Shown here: positions 25,695 to 34,373 of the stretch, piece after piece
Layout of the letters: each line of letters begins with the position of its first letter
Position numbering within the stretch: position 1 is the stretch's first letter
NCBI GenBank assembly: GCA_964427415.1
Contig: CAYRUH010000005.1
Span: 52,978 to 116,977, forward strand
Direction of reading: 5' to 3'
Source: Lentisalinibacter sp964427415
GTDB lineage: Bacteria > Pseudomonadota > Gammaproteobacteria > Steroidobacterales > Woeseiaceae
Length of the DNA stretch: 64,000 bases
Notes under the pieces: generated by a model
The model's database searches: none
Told to the model about the DNA's origin: nothing
What the model saw: the letters and a program-made list of their open reading frames with translations, nothing else
Translations under genes and position numbers: made by a program

Positions 25695-26267
25695 ATGGAC
25701 AAGATCTACATCTCGGCCCAGCGACTGCTGGAAGAATCGTTCCTGCTCGGAGCCAGGATCCTCGAGAGCGGTTTCCGGCCGACCATGATCATGGCGATCT
25801 GGCGGGGCGGCACGCCGGTGGGCATGGCGGTGCAGGAACTGCTTTATTACTTCGGCGTGGACTCCGACCATATCGCCATCCGCACATCTTCCTACCGGGG
25901 CATCGACCAGCAGGACGCCGTGGTCAAGGTGCTGGGCCTCGACTACATCGTGGACAAGATCTGCCACGACGACCGGCTGCTGATCGTCGACGACGTGTTC
26001 GACAGCGGCAAGAGCATCGCCGCCGTCATGGAAGAACTGAAGCGCAAGACCCGGGCCAACATGCCGGAGGACGTGCGCATCGCGGTCCCCTGGTTCAAGC
26101 CGGCGCGCAACCGCACGAACATGACGCCCGACTACTGGAACCACGAGACCGACGAATGGCTGGTCTTCCCCCACGAGGTGCTCGGCCTGGACGCGGACGA
26201 ACTGCAGGCGAAGAACCCGGCCCTCCGGGACCTGCTGGCCTCGGCCCGCCGTCCGGTGGACGCCTGA
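25695..26267 (+). CDS. Phosphoribosyltransferase-family protein B, paralogue of A
   Basis: A 190-residue relative of protein A that aligns along its full length: FRPTMIMAIWRGGTPVGMAVQELL and LLIVDDVFDSGKSIAAVMEELKRKTRANMPEDVRIA both match. The PRPP loop reads DSGKS in place of STGAS, so the two probably differ in substrate or activity. The C-terminal part (NHETDEWLVFPHEVLGLDADEL) also parallels A. The ATG follows GAGGACAGG. LemA begins seven bases after its stop and may be read through. Confidence 0.85.
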   Translation: MDKIYISAQRLLEESFLLGARILESGFRPTMIMAIWRGGTPVGMAVQELLYYFGVDSDHIAIRTSSYRGIDQQDAVVKVLGLDYIVDKICHDDRLLIVDDVFDSGKSIAAVMEELKRKTRANMPEDVRIAVPWFKPARNRTNMTPDYWNHETDEWLVFPHEVLGLDADELQAKNPALRDLLASARRPVDA

Positions 26268-26274
26268 CACGCCG

Positions 26275-26829
26275 GTGGCGGAGGCCCTCGTCATCCTCGT
26301 GCTGCTCGGCCTCGCCGTCTGGGCCGTACTCATCTTCAACCGCCTCGTCCGCGACCGTAACCGTACCCGGGCCGGCTGGAGCGACATCGACGTGCAGCTG
26401 CAGCGTCGCCACGACCTGATCCCCCGCCTGGTGGACGCGGTGAAGGCCTACGCCGATTACGAGCGGGCCACCATGACGGCGGTGACCGAGCTGCGCCGCC
26501 GCAGCGAGGAGACGGACCGCCCGGTGGCGAAAGCACGGCTGGAGGACGAGCTCGCCCGCGGCATCGACCGGCTGCTGGCCGTGGCCGAGAGCTACCCGGA
26601 TCTGAAGGCGAACCGGAACTTCCTCGACCTGCAGGAGCAACTGGTCGACACCGAGGACAAGCTGCAGTATGCCCGCCGTTTCTACAACGGTGCGGTACGC
26701 GACCTGAACACGCGCATCCAGTCGTTCCCGGACCTGATCGTTGCCCGCACCCTCGGTTTCCGGGAAGCCGAGTACTTCGACGCGGAGCCCGGCACCAACG
26801 CGGCGCCGGCCGTTAAGCTGGGCGCCTGA
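26275..26829 (+). CDS. LemA family protein
   Basis: A 184-residue LemA-type protein: one N-terminal membrane segment (LVILVLLGLAVWAVLIFNRLV) with RDRNRTRAGWSDIDVQLQRRHDLIPRLVDAVKAYADYE, the family signature, then a long helical bundle ending AEYFDAEPG. It is believed to sit in the membrane with the helical part facing outward; its role is unknown. GTG start. It overlaps the DUF2207 gene by one base; LemA next to DUF2207 or TPM-domain membrane proteins is a recurrent pairing. Confidence 0.93.
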   Translation: MAEALVILVLLGLAVWAVLIFNRLVRDRNRTRAGWSDIDVQLQRRHDLIPRLVDAVKAYADYERATMTAVTELRRRSEETDRPVAKARLEDELARGIDRLLAVAESYPDLKANRNFLDLQEQLVDTEDKLQYARRFYNGAVRDLNTRIQSFPDLIVARTLGFREAEYFDAEPGTNAAPAVKLGA

Positions 26830-28613
26830 TGGATCGGCCTGCAGAGGCTGCAGGAATCCGGGCGGCGCGACCGCACTCGCCGCAGTCGCCGGCCTGGCGC
26901 GTCACGGTCGGCTCGCCAGTCCGGCGCATGGCAGTGGCTGCGCTCGCGCTCATTGCGACGGCGGCTGTCGCCGACGAGCGCATCCACCGCTACCACGCCG
27001 AGATCAGCGTGCCCACGGCCGGGCCGGTCGCCGTCACGGAGACCATCGAGGTCACGGCCGAGGGCGAGCGCATCCGGCGGGGCATCTACCGGGACATCCC
27101 CACCGATTACGAGGACGCCGCCGGCAACCGCCTCCGCATCGTGCCGGACTTCCGTTCGGTGCGCCGGGACGGCGCGCCAGAGCCCCACCATACCGAGCGG
27201 CGCGCCAACGGCATCCGCCTCTACATCGGCTCCGGCGACACGCCGCTGCCGCCGGGCCGATACGTCTACGAGCTCACCTACACGGTGGACCGGGTGCTCG
27301 GCTTCTTCGAGGACCATGACGAGCTGTACTGGAACGTGACCGGCAACGGCTGGGCGTTCCCCATCGACGAGGCGGCGGCCACCGTGCGCCTGCCGGAGAG
27401 CGTGGCGGCGGCCTCGGTCGCCGTGGAGGCGTATACGGGACCCTTCGGCGCGACGGGGCAGGACTACGAGGCGAGCGTCGACTTCCGCGGCAATGCCGTG
27501 TTCCGCAGCACCCGGCGATTCGGCCCCGGCGAGGGGCTGACCATCGTCGTCACCTGGCCGAAAGGCCACGTGGCCGAGCCGACGGCGGCGGACGACCTTC
27601 GCTTCCTGCTGTCGCAGAACCTGGGGCTGCTGATCGCGTTCGCCGGCGGAGCCGGCTCCCTGTTTTACCTGGTGACGGCCTGGCGGCGCACCGGCGTCGA
27701 CCCGGAGCCCGGCGTGATCTTCCCCCATTACGAGCCTCCTGAAGGCTACTCGCCCGCTTCGCTTCGATACGTCGCGGAGATGGGCTACGACAAACGCACC
27801 TTCACCGCCGCCGTCCTGAATCTGGCGGTGAAGGGCTTCGTCACCATCGAGGAGGACGACGGCGACTATGCCCTCGCCCGCACGGCGAAGACCGGCGACG
27901 GCTCGCTCGCGCCGGGCGAATCCGCGCTCCTTTCAACGCTGTTCCCGCTCGGATACCGGGTGGCGCTGGAGAACGAGAATCACAGCATCGTCGGTGGCGC
28001 CATGAAGGCCCACGAGAAGGCGCTGAAGCGCGACTACTACCAGCGTTACTTCGTCAGTAACAGCGCACTGCTGGCACCCGCCGTGGTGCTGTTGATCGGC
28101 GCGGGCTTCGGCGCGGCACTCGCCGATCGTCTCACGCTGGCAGGCGCCATAGCGCTCGGTGCCGGCGCGGCCGGCATCCTGCTGTTCGCCTGGCTCCTGA
28201 AGGCGCCCACGCCGCACGGGCGCAGGCTGCTGGACAAGGCGGAGGGTTTCCGCCTGTATCTGGAAGTGGCCGAGAAGGACGAACTCAACCTGAGGAATCC
28301 GCCCGAGCGTACGCCGGCGCTGTTCGAGGCCTATCTGCCCTTCGCCCTCGCCCTGGAAGTGGAGCAGCCCTGGGCCGAGCAGTTCGCCGATGTATTCTCC
28401 CAACTGCGCAACGAGACCGGCAGCGACTGGCGCCCGGCCTGGTATGCCGGGCGCTGGGAGGCCGGGAACCCGGTGAAGATGAGCCGGGCCGTGGGCAGTT
28501 CGCTGAGCTCGGCCATCGCCTCGGCCGCTACGCCGCCGGGTTCCTCCTCGGGCAGCGGCGGCGGCGGCTCTTCCGGCGGCGGTGGCGGCGGCGGGGGCGG
28601 CGGCGGCTGGTAG
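26829..28613 (+). CDS. DUF2207 membrane protein with Gly-rich tail
   Basis: A 594-residue DUF2207 protein. It has an N-terminal signal or anchor (MAVAALALIATAAVA near residues 36-51), a periplasmic beta-rich domain with RYHAEISVP and EGERIRRGIYRDIPTDY, a membrane segment near residue 265 (LLIAFAGGAGSLFYLV), a cytoplasmic winged-helix-like part (TFTAAVLNLAVKGFVTI), two more membrane segments around 415-460, and a Ser/Gly tail ending GGGGW. The Gly run is a typical ending of DUF2207 proteins. The function is unknown; it is coupled to lemA (one-base overlap), so the two likely act together at the envelope. Confidence 0.92.
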   Translation: MDRPAEAAGIRAARPHSPQSPAWRVTVGSPVRRMAVAALALIATAAVADERIHRYHAEISVPTAGPVAVTETIEVTAEGERIRRGIYRDIPTDYEDAAGNRLRIVPDFRSVRRDGAPEPHHTERRANGIRLYIGSGDTPLPPGRYVYELTYTVDRVLGFFEDHDELYWNVTGNGWAFPIDEAAATVRLPESVAAASVAVEAYTGPFGATGQDYEASVDFRGNAVFRSTRRFGPGEGLTIVVTWPKGHVAEPTAADDLRFLLSQNLGLLIAFAGGAGSLFYLVTAWRRTGVDPEPGVIFPHYEPPEGYSPASLRYVAEMGYDKRTFTAAVLNLAVKGFVTIEEDDGDYALARTAKTGDGSLAPGESALLSTLFPLGYRVALENENHSIVGGAMKAHEKALKRDYYQRYFVSNSALLAPAVVLLIGAGFGAALADRLTLAGAIALGAGAAGILLFAWLLKAPTPHGRRLLDKAEGFRLYLEVAEKDELNLRNPPERTPALFEAYLPFALALEVEQPWAEQFADVFSQLRNETGSDWRPAWYAGRWEAGNPVKMSRAVGSSLSSAIASAATPPGSSSGSGGGGSSGGGGGGGGGGGW

Positions 28614-28681
28614 AACCGCACTGGCGCGCCGGCGCCGCCACCCGTATCCTGCGCGCATTTCCGCAGCAACGAACGGACCTC

Positions 28682-30760
28682 ATGCAGTCGCAGAATCAGG
28701 GACAGCTCTGCTGCTTTGCCGCCACCGCCGCTCTCGCCCTCGGTCTTCCGGCCGCTCTGCCCGCAGCCGTCCCCTCGACGGCGGCCGAAACGGTCATCGA
28801 CGAGATCCAGGTCACGGCCACCCGCCGGGCGGCGAGCATCCGTGATATCCCGGCCGCACTGACCCGCATCGGCGAGGAGGAGATCGGCGGCAAGGCACTG
28901 ATCACCGACGCCCTGGCCTTCGAACCGGGTCTCTACCGGCAGCAGACGACCGCGGGCCAGGGCCAGGTGATCATCCGCGGGCTGAAGGGCTCCGAGATCC
29001 TGCACCTGGTGGACGGCGTGCGGCTGAATAACGCCATCTTCCGTAACGCCCCCACCCAGTATTTCGCGCTCGTGCCCGTGAGCGCCGTCGACCGCATCGA
29101 GGTCATCCGCGGAGCCGCGGCCTCTCTCTACGGCAGCGACGCCGTCGGCGGCGTCGTGAACGTCGTGACCCGGGTTCCCTCTTTCGACTCGCGCGAGACA
29201 ACCCACGGGGTCGATCTCTCCGTCGGCGCCGATACGGCCGAACTGCGGCAGTCGGTATCCGCCACGCTGGAGGCAGGCAACGACCGGCTCGCCGTGCTCG
29301 GCAGCTTCGACTACCGGCAATTCGGCAACCGGCGTGTGGGCGGCGGCGAACGCATCGACCCCAGTGGCTATCGTTCCCGTGCCGGGCGGCTGGCGGCAGC
29401 CTACACGCCGGATGGCCGGCAGCGCTGGTTCCTCGACGTACAGCACCTGGAACAGCCTGCCACGCCCCGGGTGGACGAACTCGTGCCCGGCTTCGGCGAG
29501 ACGGAGGCCGCCTCCGCCGAGTTCTGGTTCGAGCCGAACCGCCGGCAGTTCGTTCACCTCCAGCACAGCCGCACGGACGGCTGGCTGGGCAGTGACTGGG
29601 TGATGGACCTCGGCTGGCAGCGCATCGACGACGATCGACGCAGCCGCGGCACCGGCTCCGCCGTACGGCGGCTGGAACGCAACCGCAGCGATCTGTTCGA
29701 GCTGTCGGTTAACGGCGTGCGCGGCTATGACTGGGGCAGCGTCGCCTACGGTGCCGAGTGGTATCACGACGAGGTGAGCAGCAGCCGTATCGAGCAGGAC
29801 ATCGACACCGGAGAGCGGTCCCCCGTCGAGTCCCGCTTCCCGGACGGCTCCGGGGTGGATCAGGCCGCATTGTACACCCAGGCCGAATGGAAACTGAGCG
29901 ACAGGCAGACGTTGATCGGCGGTCTGCGGCTCACCGACGTGAACGTCTCGCTGGCACCGACGGCGAACGCACCGGGCGGAGAGGTCAACACCAGCGATCT
30001 CAGCGGCGAGCTGGGTTGGCTTTACCGGCTCAGCGACGAGTTGCAGCTGGTCGCCAACGCCAGCCGCAGTTTCCGGGCCCCGAACATCTTCGATCTGGGC
30101 ACGCTGGGACAGCGCCCGGGCGGCCGTTTCAACATCGCCAATCCGGACCTGGATCCGGAGAGCGCACGGCAACTGGACGTGGGCCTGCGTATCGTGCGTC
30201 CCCGCGTACGGGCGGAGATCATGGCCTACGTCGTGGACTACTCGGACCGCATCAGCTCGGTGCTCACCGGCGAGGTCACGCCGGCGGGCCGGCAGGTGGT
30301 GCAGAACCGGAATATCGCCAGTGCGACCATCCACGGGCTGGAGGCGGGCGGCGAGTTCGACCTGTCCGATCGCGCTCTGCTGCGCGCCGTCCTGAACTAC
30401 ACCCGCGGCGAGGAACAAGCAGCGGATTCCGGCACGACCCCCGGCGATCGCATACCGCCGCTGAACGGTGCCGTCTCCCTGCGTCTCGCCATGAGCGACG
30501 CCCTGGAGATCGAACCCTGGGTGGAGTTCGCCGCCGAACAGGAGCGGCTGAGTCCGAGGGACGTGCGTGACAGCCGGATCGATCCGGAGGGCACGCCGGG
30601 CTGGGCGACGCTGAACCTGAAGACCTCGTGGCAGAGCGACTCGGGCTGGGGCCTGACCCTGGCGGTGGAGAACATTCTGGACAAGCGCTATCGCATCCAC
30701 GGTTCGGGTATAGACGCGCCGGGGCGTAATCTCTCGCTCTGGCTCGATACGGCGTTCTAG
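28682..30760 (+). CDS. TonB-dependent receptor, heme/hemoglobin-type style
   Basis: A 692-residue outer-membrane receptor with a signal peptide (ALALGLPAALPAAVPSTAAE) and TonB box (IDEIQVTATRRAASIRDIP). The plug reads VIIRGLKGSEILHLVDGVRLNNAIFRNAPTQYF and VDRIEVIRGAAASLYGSDAVGGVVNVVTR; the barrel ends with a terminal Phe (LSLWLDTAF). LVDGVRLNN...RNAPTQYF with LYGSDAVGGVVNV resembles the TonB-hemoglobin/transferrin/lactoferrin family. Heme or iron uptake is likely but could also serve a cobalamin-like ligand. Its stop codon lies inside a perfect palindrome. Confidence 0.92.
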   Translation: MQSQNQGQLCCFAATAALALGLPAALPAAVPSTAAETVIDEIQVTATRRAASIRDIPAALTRIGEEEIGGKALITDALAFEPGLYRQQTTAGQGQVIIRGLKGSEILHLVDGVRLNNAIFRNAPTQYFALVPVSAVDRIEVIRGAAASLYGSDAVGGVVNVVTRVPSFDSRETTHGVDLSVGADTAELRQSVSATLEAGNDRLAVLGSFDYRQFGNRRVGGGERIDPSGYRSRAGRLAAAYTPDGRQRWFLDVQHLEQPATPRVDELVPGFGETEAASAEFWFEPNRRQFVHLQHSRTDGWLGSDWVMDLGWQRIDDDRRSRGTGSAVRRLERNRSDLFELSVNGVRGYDWGSVAYGAEWYHDEVSSSRIEQDIDTGERSPVESRFPDGSGVDQAALYTQAEWKLSDRQTLIGGLRLTDVNVSLAPTANAPGGEVNTSDLSGELGWLYRLSDELQLVANASRSFRAPNIFDLGTLGQRPGGRFNIANPDLDPESARQLDVGLRIVRPRVRAEIMAYVVDYSDRISSVLTGEVTPAGRQVVQNRNIASATIHGLEAGGEFDLSDRALLRAVLNYTRGEEQAADSGTTPGDRIPPLNGAVSLRLAMSDALEIEPWVEFAAEQERLSPRDVRDSRIDPEGTPGWATLNLKTSWQSDSGWGLTLAVENILDKRYRIHGSGIDAPGRNLSLWLDTAF

Positions 30761-30780
30761 TGTCCCGTGCGGGACACTAG
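30757..30780. repeat. Perfect palindrome overlapping the receptor stop codon
   Basis: The 11-base arm CTAGTGTCCCG (30757-30767) is followed by TG and by the exact reverse complement CGGGACACTAG (30770-30780). The receptor TAG lies in the left arm, and a GTG that could start the next gene lies at 30767-30769. No T-run follows, so it is a weak terminator candidate. It could be an operator or an mRNA hairpin between the two genes. Confidence 0.65.
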
Positions 30781-30784
30781 GGCG

Positions 30785-31483
30785 ATGGGCGATCGGCGGC
30801 CATCCGTTTACACGGGCCTGCTGCTGGCCGTCCTGCTGGCGCCAGGCTGCGGCGGAGGTGACGGGGACACCCGCGAGGATGCCGGCGCGCCGCAGGCACC
30901 GCCGGAAGCCGGCCTCTGGCAGGGCACTTTCCCCTGCGCAGACTGCCCGGGCATCGAGATCACCCTGTGGCTGCGCGCGGACGGCGTGTTCTTCCTGCGC
31001 CAGCATTACCTGGCCGGCGCTGGTCCTGGCGACGGCAACGGCGACGGCGACGGCGAACGCTACTACGGCATCGGCCGCTGGGTCTGGGACGGGGCGGAAC
31101 CCGCGCTCCGCCTGCGGAGCGGCGGGCCGGAGCGGGTGTTTGACAAGGCCGGGCCCGGCGTGCTGGCGATGCGGGTGGCCTCCGACCTGCCTCATCGCCT
31201 CGAACGCAGCGGCGGCCTGGTGCCGTTCACCGACACCATCGTCCTGGAGGGCGAGTACCGGGTCGCCGACGCAGAGCGCCGGTTCCGGGAATGCCGCAGC
31301 GGCCTCGTCTGGCCGATAGTGCCGCGCGGGGATTACCGCCGGCTGCTGCACCAATATGGCCGGGTGCCCCGCGGCGAGGATGCACTGGCGAGGGTCCGCG
31401 GCCGCCTGGAGGCGACGCAGAGCGGCGAAGCTTTCTTCGTCGAGGAACTGCTGCAACTGCAGCCCGGACGACGCTGCCCCTGA
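30785..31483 (+). CDS. NlpE-like lipoprotein
   Basis: A 232-residue predicted lipoprotein. The lipobox LLAPGC puts the lipidated Cys at residue 22. The NlpE N-terminal signature follows: GLWQGTFPCADCPGIEITLWLRADGVFFLRQHY, including the CADC pair. NlpE in enterobacteria senses surface contact and copper through the Cpx system; whether this one does is unknown. The length is similar to NlpE, with an internal Gly/Asp-rich insert GPGDGNGDGDGER. The start at ATG 30785 is chosen over a GTG at 30767 that sits in the palindrome. Between its stop and the next gene (31484-31572) nothing is recognised. Confidence 0.8.
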   Translation: MGDRRPSVYTGLLLAVLLAPGCGGGDGDTREDAGAPQAPPEAGLWQGTFPCADCPGIEITLWLRADGVFFLRQHYLAGAGPGDGNGDGDGERYYGIGRWVWDGAEPALRLRSGGPERVFDKAGPGVLAMRVASDLPHRLERSGGLVPFTDTIVLEGEYRVADAERRFRECRSGLVWPIVPRGDYRRLLHQYGRVPRGEDALARVRGRLEATQSGEAFFVEELLQLQPGRRCP

Positions 31484-31572
31484 GTGAAAGAAAAAACGGA
31501 CCCCCATTCCTGTCGCGCGAGGGCCGGAAATGGTAGCTTTCGACGCTTGTGTCTGAAGGGCGGAGACCGGGC

Positions 31573-33417
31573 ATGGCCCATCCGCGGCGACTGATCATCG
31601 GTATCATGCTGGCCTCGGCCGGCCTGTTCGCACTGCCTGGCTGCGGCGGGACCGAGCAGTCGTCGGCAGACGGTGCCTCACCCGCTGCCTCCGCCACTCC
31701 CGCGGGCGTCAAGGTCTACCGCCACTCGCTGGACGGCGCCCCGTCCACCATCGACCCCGTCCAGTCGTCCAACATCTACGCCAACACGGTCGTCCTGAAC
31801 GCCTACGACACGCTGTATCGCTTCAAATACCTCGCCCGCCCCTACGAGCCCGCCCCCAATCTGGCCGCGGCGATGCCGGAGATCTCCGACGATGGCCTGA
31901 TCTATACCATCCGTATCAAACAGGGCGTCCACTTCATCGACGACCCGGCCTTCGAGGCCGGCGTCGGCCGCGAGGTAACCGCCGGGGACTTCGTCTACAG
32001 CCTGAAACGGCACTTCGATCCCTCCCAGCGGCCGCGCGGTGCCTGGCTGTGGCAGGGGCGCGTCGTCGGGCTCGACGAGTGGAAAGACGCAGGCCCGGAC
32101 TACGACGCAGAAGTCGAAGGCCTGCGCGCGGTGGACCGCTACACCGTCGAGGTGCGCCTGACGAAGCCCTACCCCCAGTTCGTCTACACCCTCGCCCAGG
32201 GCTATGCCGCCGTGGTGCCGCGGGAAGCGGTGGAGAAATACGGGCGGGAATTCGGCTCCCACCCGGTCGGCTCGGGGCCCTTCCGAGTAATCGCCTACGA
32301 CTCCTCCCGGGTAGTGTACGAGCGCAATGAGAACTTCAGGCAGGAACCCGTGGATCTCGCCGCCGAGGGCTACGACCCCGCCACCCAGGCCTACACCGGC
32401 GTGGAAGCCATCGAGGGCCGCTCGCCGCCGTTCGTCGACCGCCTGCAGATCGACTTCATCACCGAAAACGCTGCGCGCTGGAATTCCTTCACCAAGGGCA
32501 ACGAGATCCAGTACCTGACGGTGCCGAACGAGCAGGTGGACCGCATCCTCGCCTCGAAAGACCCGATCACGCCCGCGCCGGAGATCGCCGAGAGCTACCA
32601 CATGCACCACGGCGTGGAGGCCGGTTTTGTCTTCATGACGTTCAACATGGATTTCCCGGACATCGGCTACAACGACGACCCGGAACGCGAGCGGCGCAAT
32701 CATGCCCTGCGCTGCGCCATGATCAAGGGCTTCGACTGGTACCGGCGCAACCAGAGTTTCTATTTCGGCCTCGGACAGGTCTTCCCCGGTGTCATCACCC
32801 CGGCGGCGCCCGAGTTCGATCCGGACCTCTCCCGTGACAGCGTGACGCTGGACATCGAGGGCGCCCGTCGGCTGCTGGCCGAGAACGGCTGGAATGCAGA
32901 CAACCTGCCGGAGCTGGTCTACGGCGCCCAGTCCGGCGTCAGCCAGCGGCTGTTCTACGAGCAGTTCCGCGGCTTTATGAAGAAGATCGGTTATCCCCGC
33001 GAGAAGATCGTGCTGAAGCAGTACGCCACGTTCGGGGATTTCATCAAGGACGTCTCCCAGAGCCGCCTGCCGCTGGTCGCCAAGGGCTGGGGCCTCGACT
33101 ACCCGGACGCCGAGAACACGTTGCAGCTGTTCTACGGCCCGAACGGCTCGCCGGGGTCCAACGACGCGAACTGGCGTAACGAAGAGTACGACCGCCTGTA
33201 CGAGCGTTCGGCGGTGATGCTGCCGAGCCCCGAGCGCACCGCGATCTATCGCCGCATGAACGAACTGGTCATCGACGACTGCGTCGCCATCACCGGCCTG
33301 TCGCGCACCCGGCTCTATCTCTGGCACAAAGACGTTATCGCCATGCCAGACCGCCAGATCGTGGGCGGGTTTTTCCTGCGCTTCGTGGATATCGCCGACG
33401 GCAGCGGGGAGACCTGA
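31573..33417 (+). CDS. Peptide-type ABC transporter substrate-binding lipoprotein
   Basis: A 614-residue family-5 (OppA/DppA-like) solute-binding protein that catches a peptide or similar ligand outside the inner membrane. A lipobox FALPGC (Cys24) predicts lipid anchoring, less common for this family in Gram-negative bacteria. Family text: DGAPSTIDPVQSSNIYANTVVLNAYDTLYRF near the start, AAAMPEISDDGLIYTIRIKQGVHF, HPVGSGPFRV and LVAKGWGLDYPDAENTLQLFYGPNGSPGSNDANW. The ATG at 31573 is favoured by GGCGGAGAC upstream; a GTG at 31549 is possible. First gene of a five-gene transporter operon. Confidence 0.93.
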   Translation: MAHPRRLIIGIMLASAGLFALPGCGGTEQSSADGASPAASATPAGVKVYRHSLDGAPSTIDPVQSSNIYANTVVLNAYDTLYRFKYLARPYEPAPNLAAAMPEISDDGLIYTIRIKQGVHFIDDPAFEAGVGREVTAGDFVYSLKRHFDPSQRPRGAWLWQGRVVGLDEWKDAGPDYDAEVEGLRAVDRYTVEVRLTKPYPQFVYTLAQGYAAVVPREAVEKYGREFGSHPVGSGPFRVIAYDSSRVVYERNENFRQEPVDLAAEGYDPATQAYTGVEAIEGRSPPFVDRLQIDFITENAARWNSFTKGNEIQYLTVPNEQVDRILASKDPITPAPEIAESYHMHHGVEAGFVFMTFNMDFPDIGYNDDPERERRNHALRCAMIKGFDWYRRNQSFYFGLGQVFPGVITPAAPEFDPDLSRDSVTLDIEGARRLLAENGWNADNLPELVYGAQSGVSQRLFYEQFRGFMKKIGYPREKIVLKQYATFGDFIKDVSQSRLPLVAKGWGLDYPDAENTLQLFYGPNGSPGSNDANWRNEEYDRLYERSAVMLPSPERTAIYRRMNELVIDDCVAITGLSRTRLYLWHKDVIAMPDRQIVGGFFLRFVDIADGSGET

Positions 33418-33419
33418 GC

Positions 33420-34373
33420 ATGGAGACCCTGCAGTACGCCGTGCGCAAGCTGGTCGGCGGCATCCCGCTGATCCTGGGCGTCACCTTCGTGAGCTTCCTG
33501 CTGATGGTGTACTTCGGCCCGGATCAGACCTACGAGCTGCTCGGCAAGAACCCCACCGAAGAGCAGATCGCCGAGGTGCGCGGCGAACTCGGCTACGACC
33601 GGCCGTTCTTCGTCCGCTACGGCGAATACCTCAGGGAGATCGTCACCCTCGATTTCGGCCTGTCGGACTCCACCGGCGAACCGGTGAGCGAGATGCTCGG
33701 CCGCAGCATCCCCATCTCACTGGCGCTGATCACGCCCGGCTTTATCCTCGGCAACGTGCTCGGCATCCTGCTGGCGCTGATCGCCGCCTATCACCGCAGC
33801 GGCTGGATCGACAAGGCCATCATGGGCTTCTCGGTGATCGGCATGAGCGTGTCCTTCCTGATCGTGATCATCGCGTTCCAGCTGCTGCTCTCCTCCAGCT
33901 ACGGTCTGAACCTGTTCCCGGTGCGGGGCTGGAACGTGAACTCACTGCACGACTACGTGATGTACGTGACCGTACCGACGCTAGCCACGGTGTTCGTGGC
34001 GCTGGGCTATAACACCCGCTTCTATCGGGCCGTGCTGGTGGAGGAGATGACGCGCGATCACGTGCGCACGGCGCGCGCCTTCGGCATCCCGCCGGGCAAA
34101 CTGCTGTACAAGCACATCCTGAAGAACTCCGCCATCCCCATCATCACCCGTATCATGTTCTCCATCCCGCTGGTGATCGTCAGCGGCAGCCTGCTGATCG
34201 AGAGCTACTTCGGCATACCGGGCGTGGGCAAGGTGACCTTCGACGCCATCACCACCGGCGACCAGCCGGTGCTGAAGGCGGTGGTCGGCCTCACCGCCGT
34301 GCTGTTCGTCATCACGCTGCTGCTCACCGACGTCATGTACCGGGCCGTGGATCCCAGGGTGTCGCTGAAATGA
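33420..34373 (+). CDS. Peptide-type ABC transporter permease 1 (DppB-like)
   Basis: A 317-residue inner-membrane permease with about six membrane segments (first LVGGIPLILGVTFVSFLLMVYFG). The loop that docks the ATPase reads ARAFGIPPGKLLYKHILKNSAIPIITR, the EAA-type motif of this group. A typical opening DppB motif, LGYDRPFFVRYGEYL, follows segment 1. It starts two bases after the binding-protein stop and overlaps the next permease by four bases. Confidence 0.94.
   Translation: METLQYAVRKLVGGIPLILGVTFVSFLLMVYFGPDQTYELLGKNPTEEQIAEVRGELGYDRPFFVRYGEYLREIVTLDFGLSDSTGEPVSEMLGRSIPISLALITPGFILGNVLGILLALIAAYHRSGWIDKAIMGFSVIGMSVSFLIVIIAFQLLLSSSYGLNLFPVRGWNVNSLHDYVMYVTVPTLATVFVALGYNTRFYRAVLVEEMTRDHVRTARAFGIPPGKLLYKHILKNSAIPIITRIMFSIPLVIVSGSLLIESYFGIPGVGKVTFDAITTGDQPVLKAVVGLTAVLFVITLLLTDVMYRAVDPRVSLK

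Noticed and set aside
30767..30784. GTG start for the NlpE-like gene inside the palindrome
   Set aside because: The ATG at 30785 puts the hydrophobic signal and lipobox at normal distance from the N-terminus, and the GTG would lie in a perfect hairpin with no ribosome site.
28331..31507. 1058-codon minus-strand open frame opposite DUF2207, the TonB receptor and the NlpE-like gene
   Set aside because: Antisense to three genes with clear domains, crosses the palindrome and the Gly-rich tail, and its translation has no domain signature or signal.
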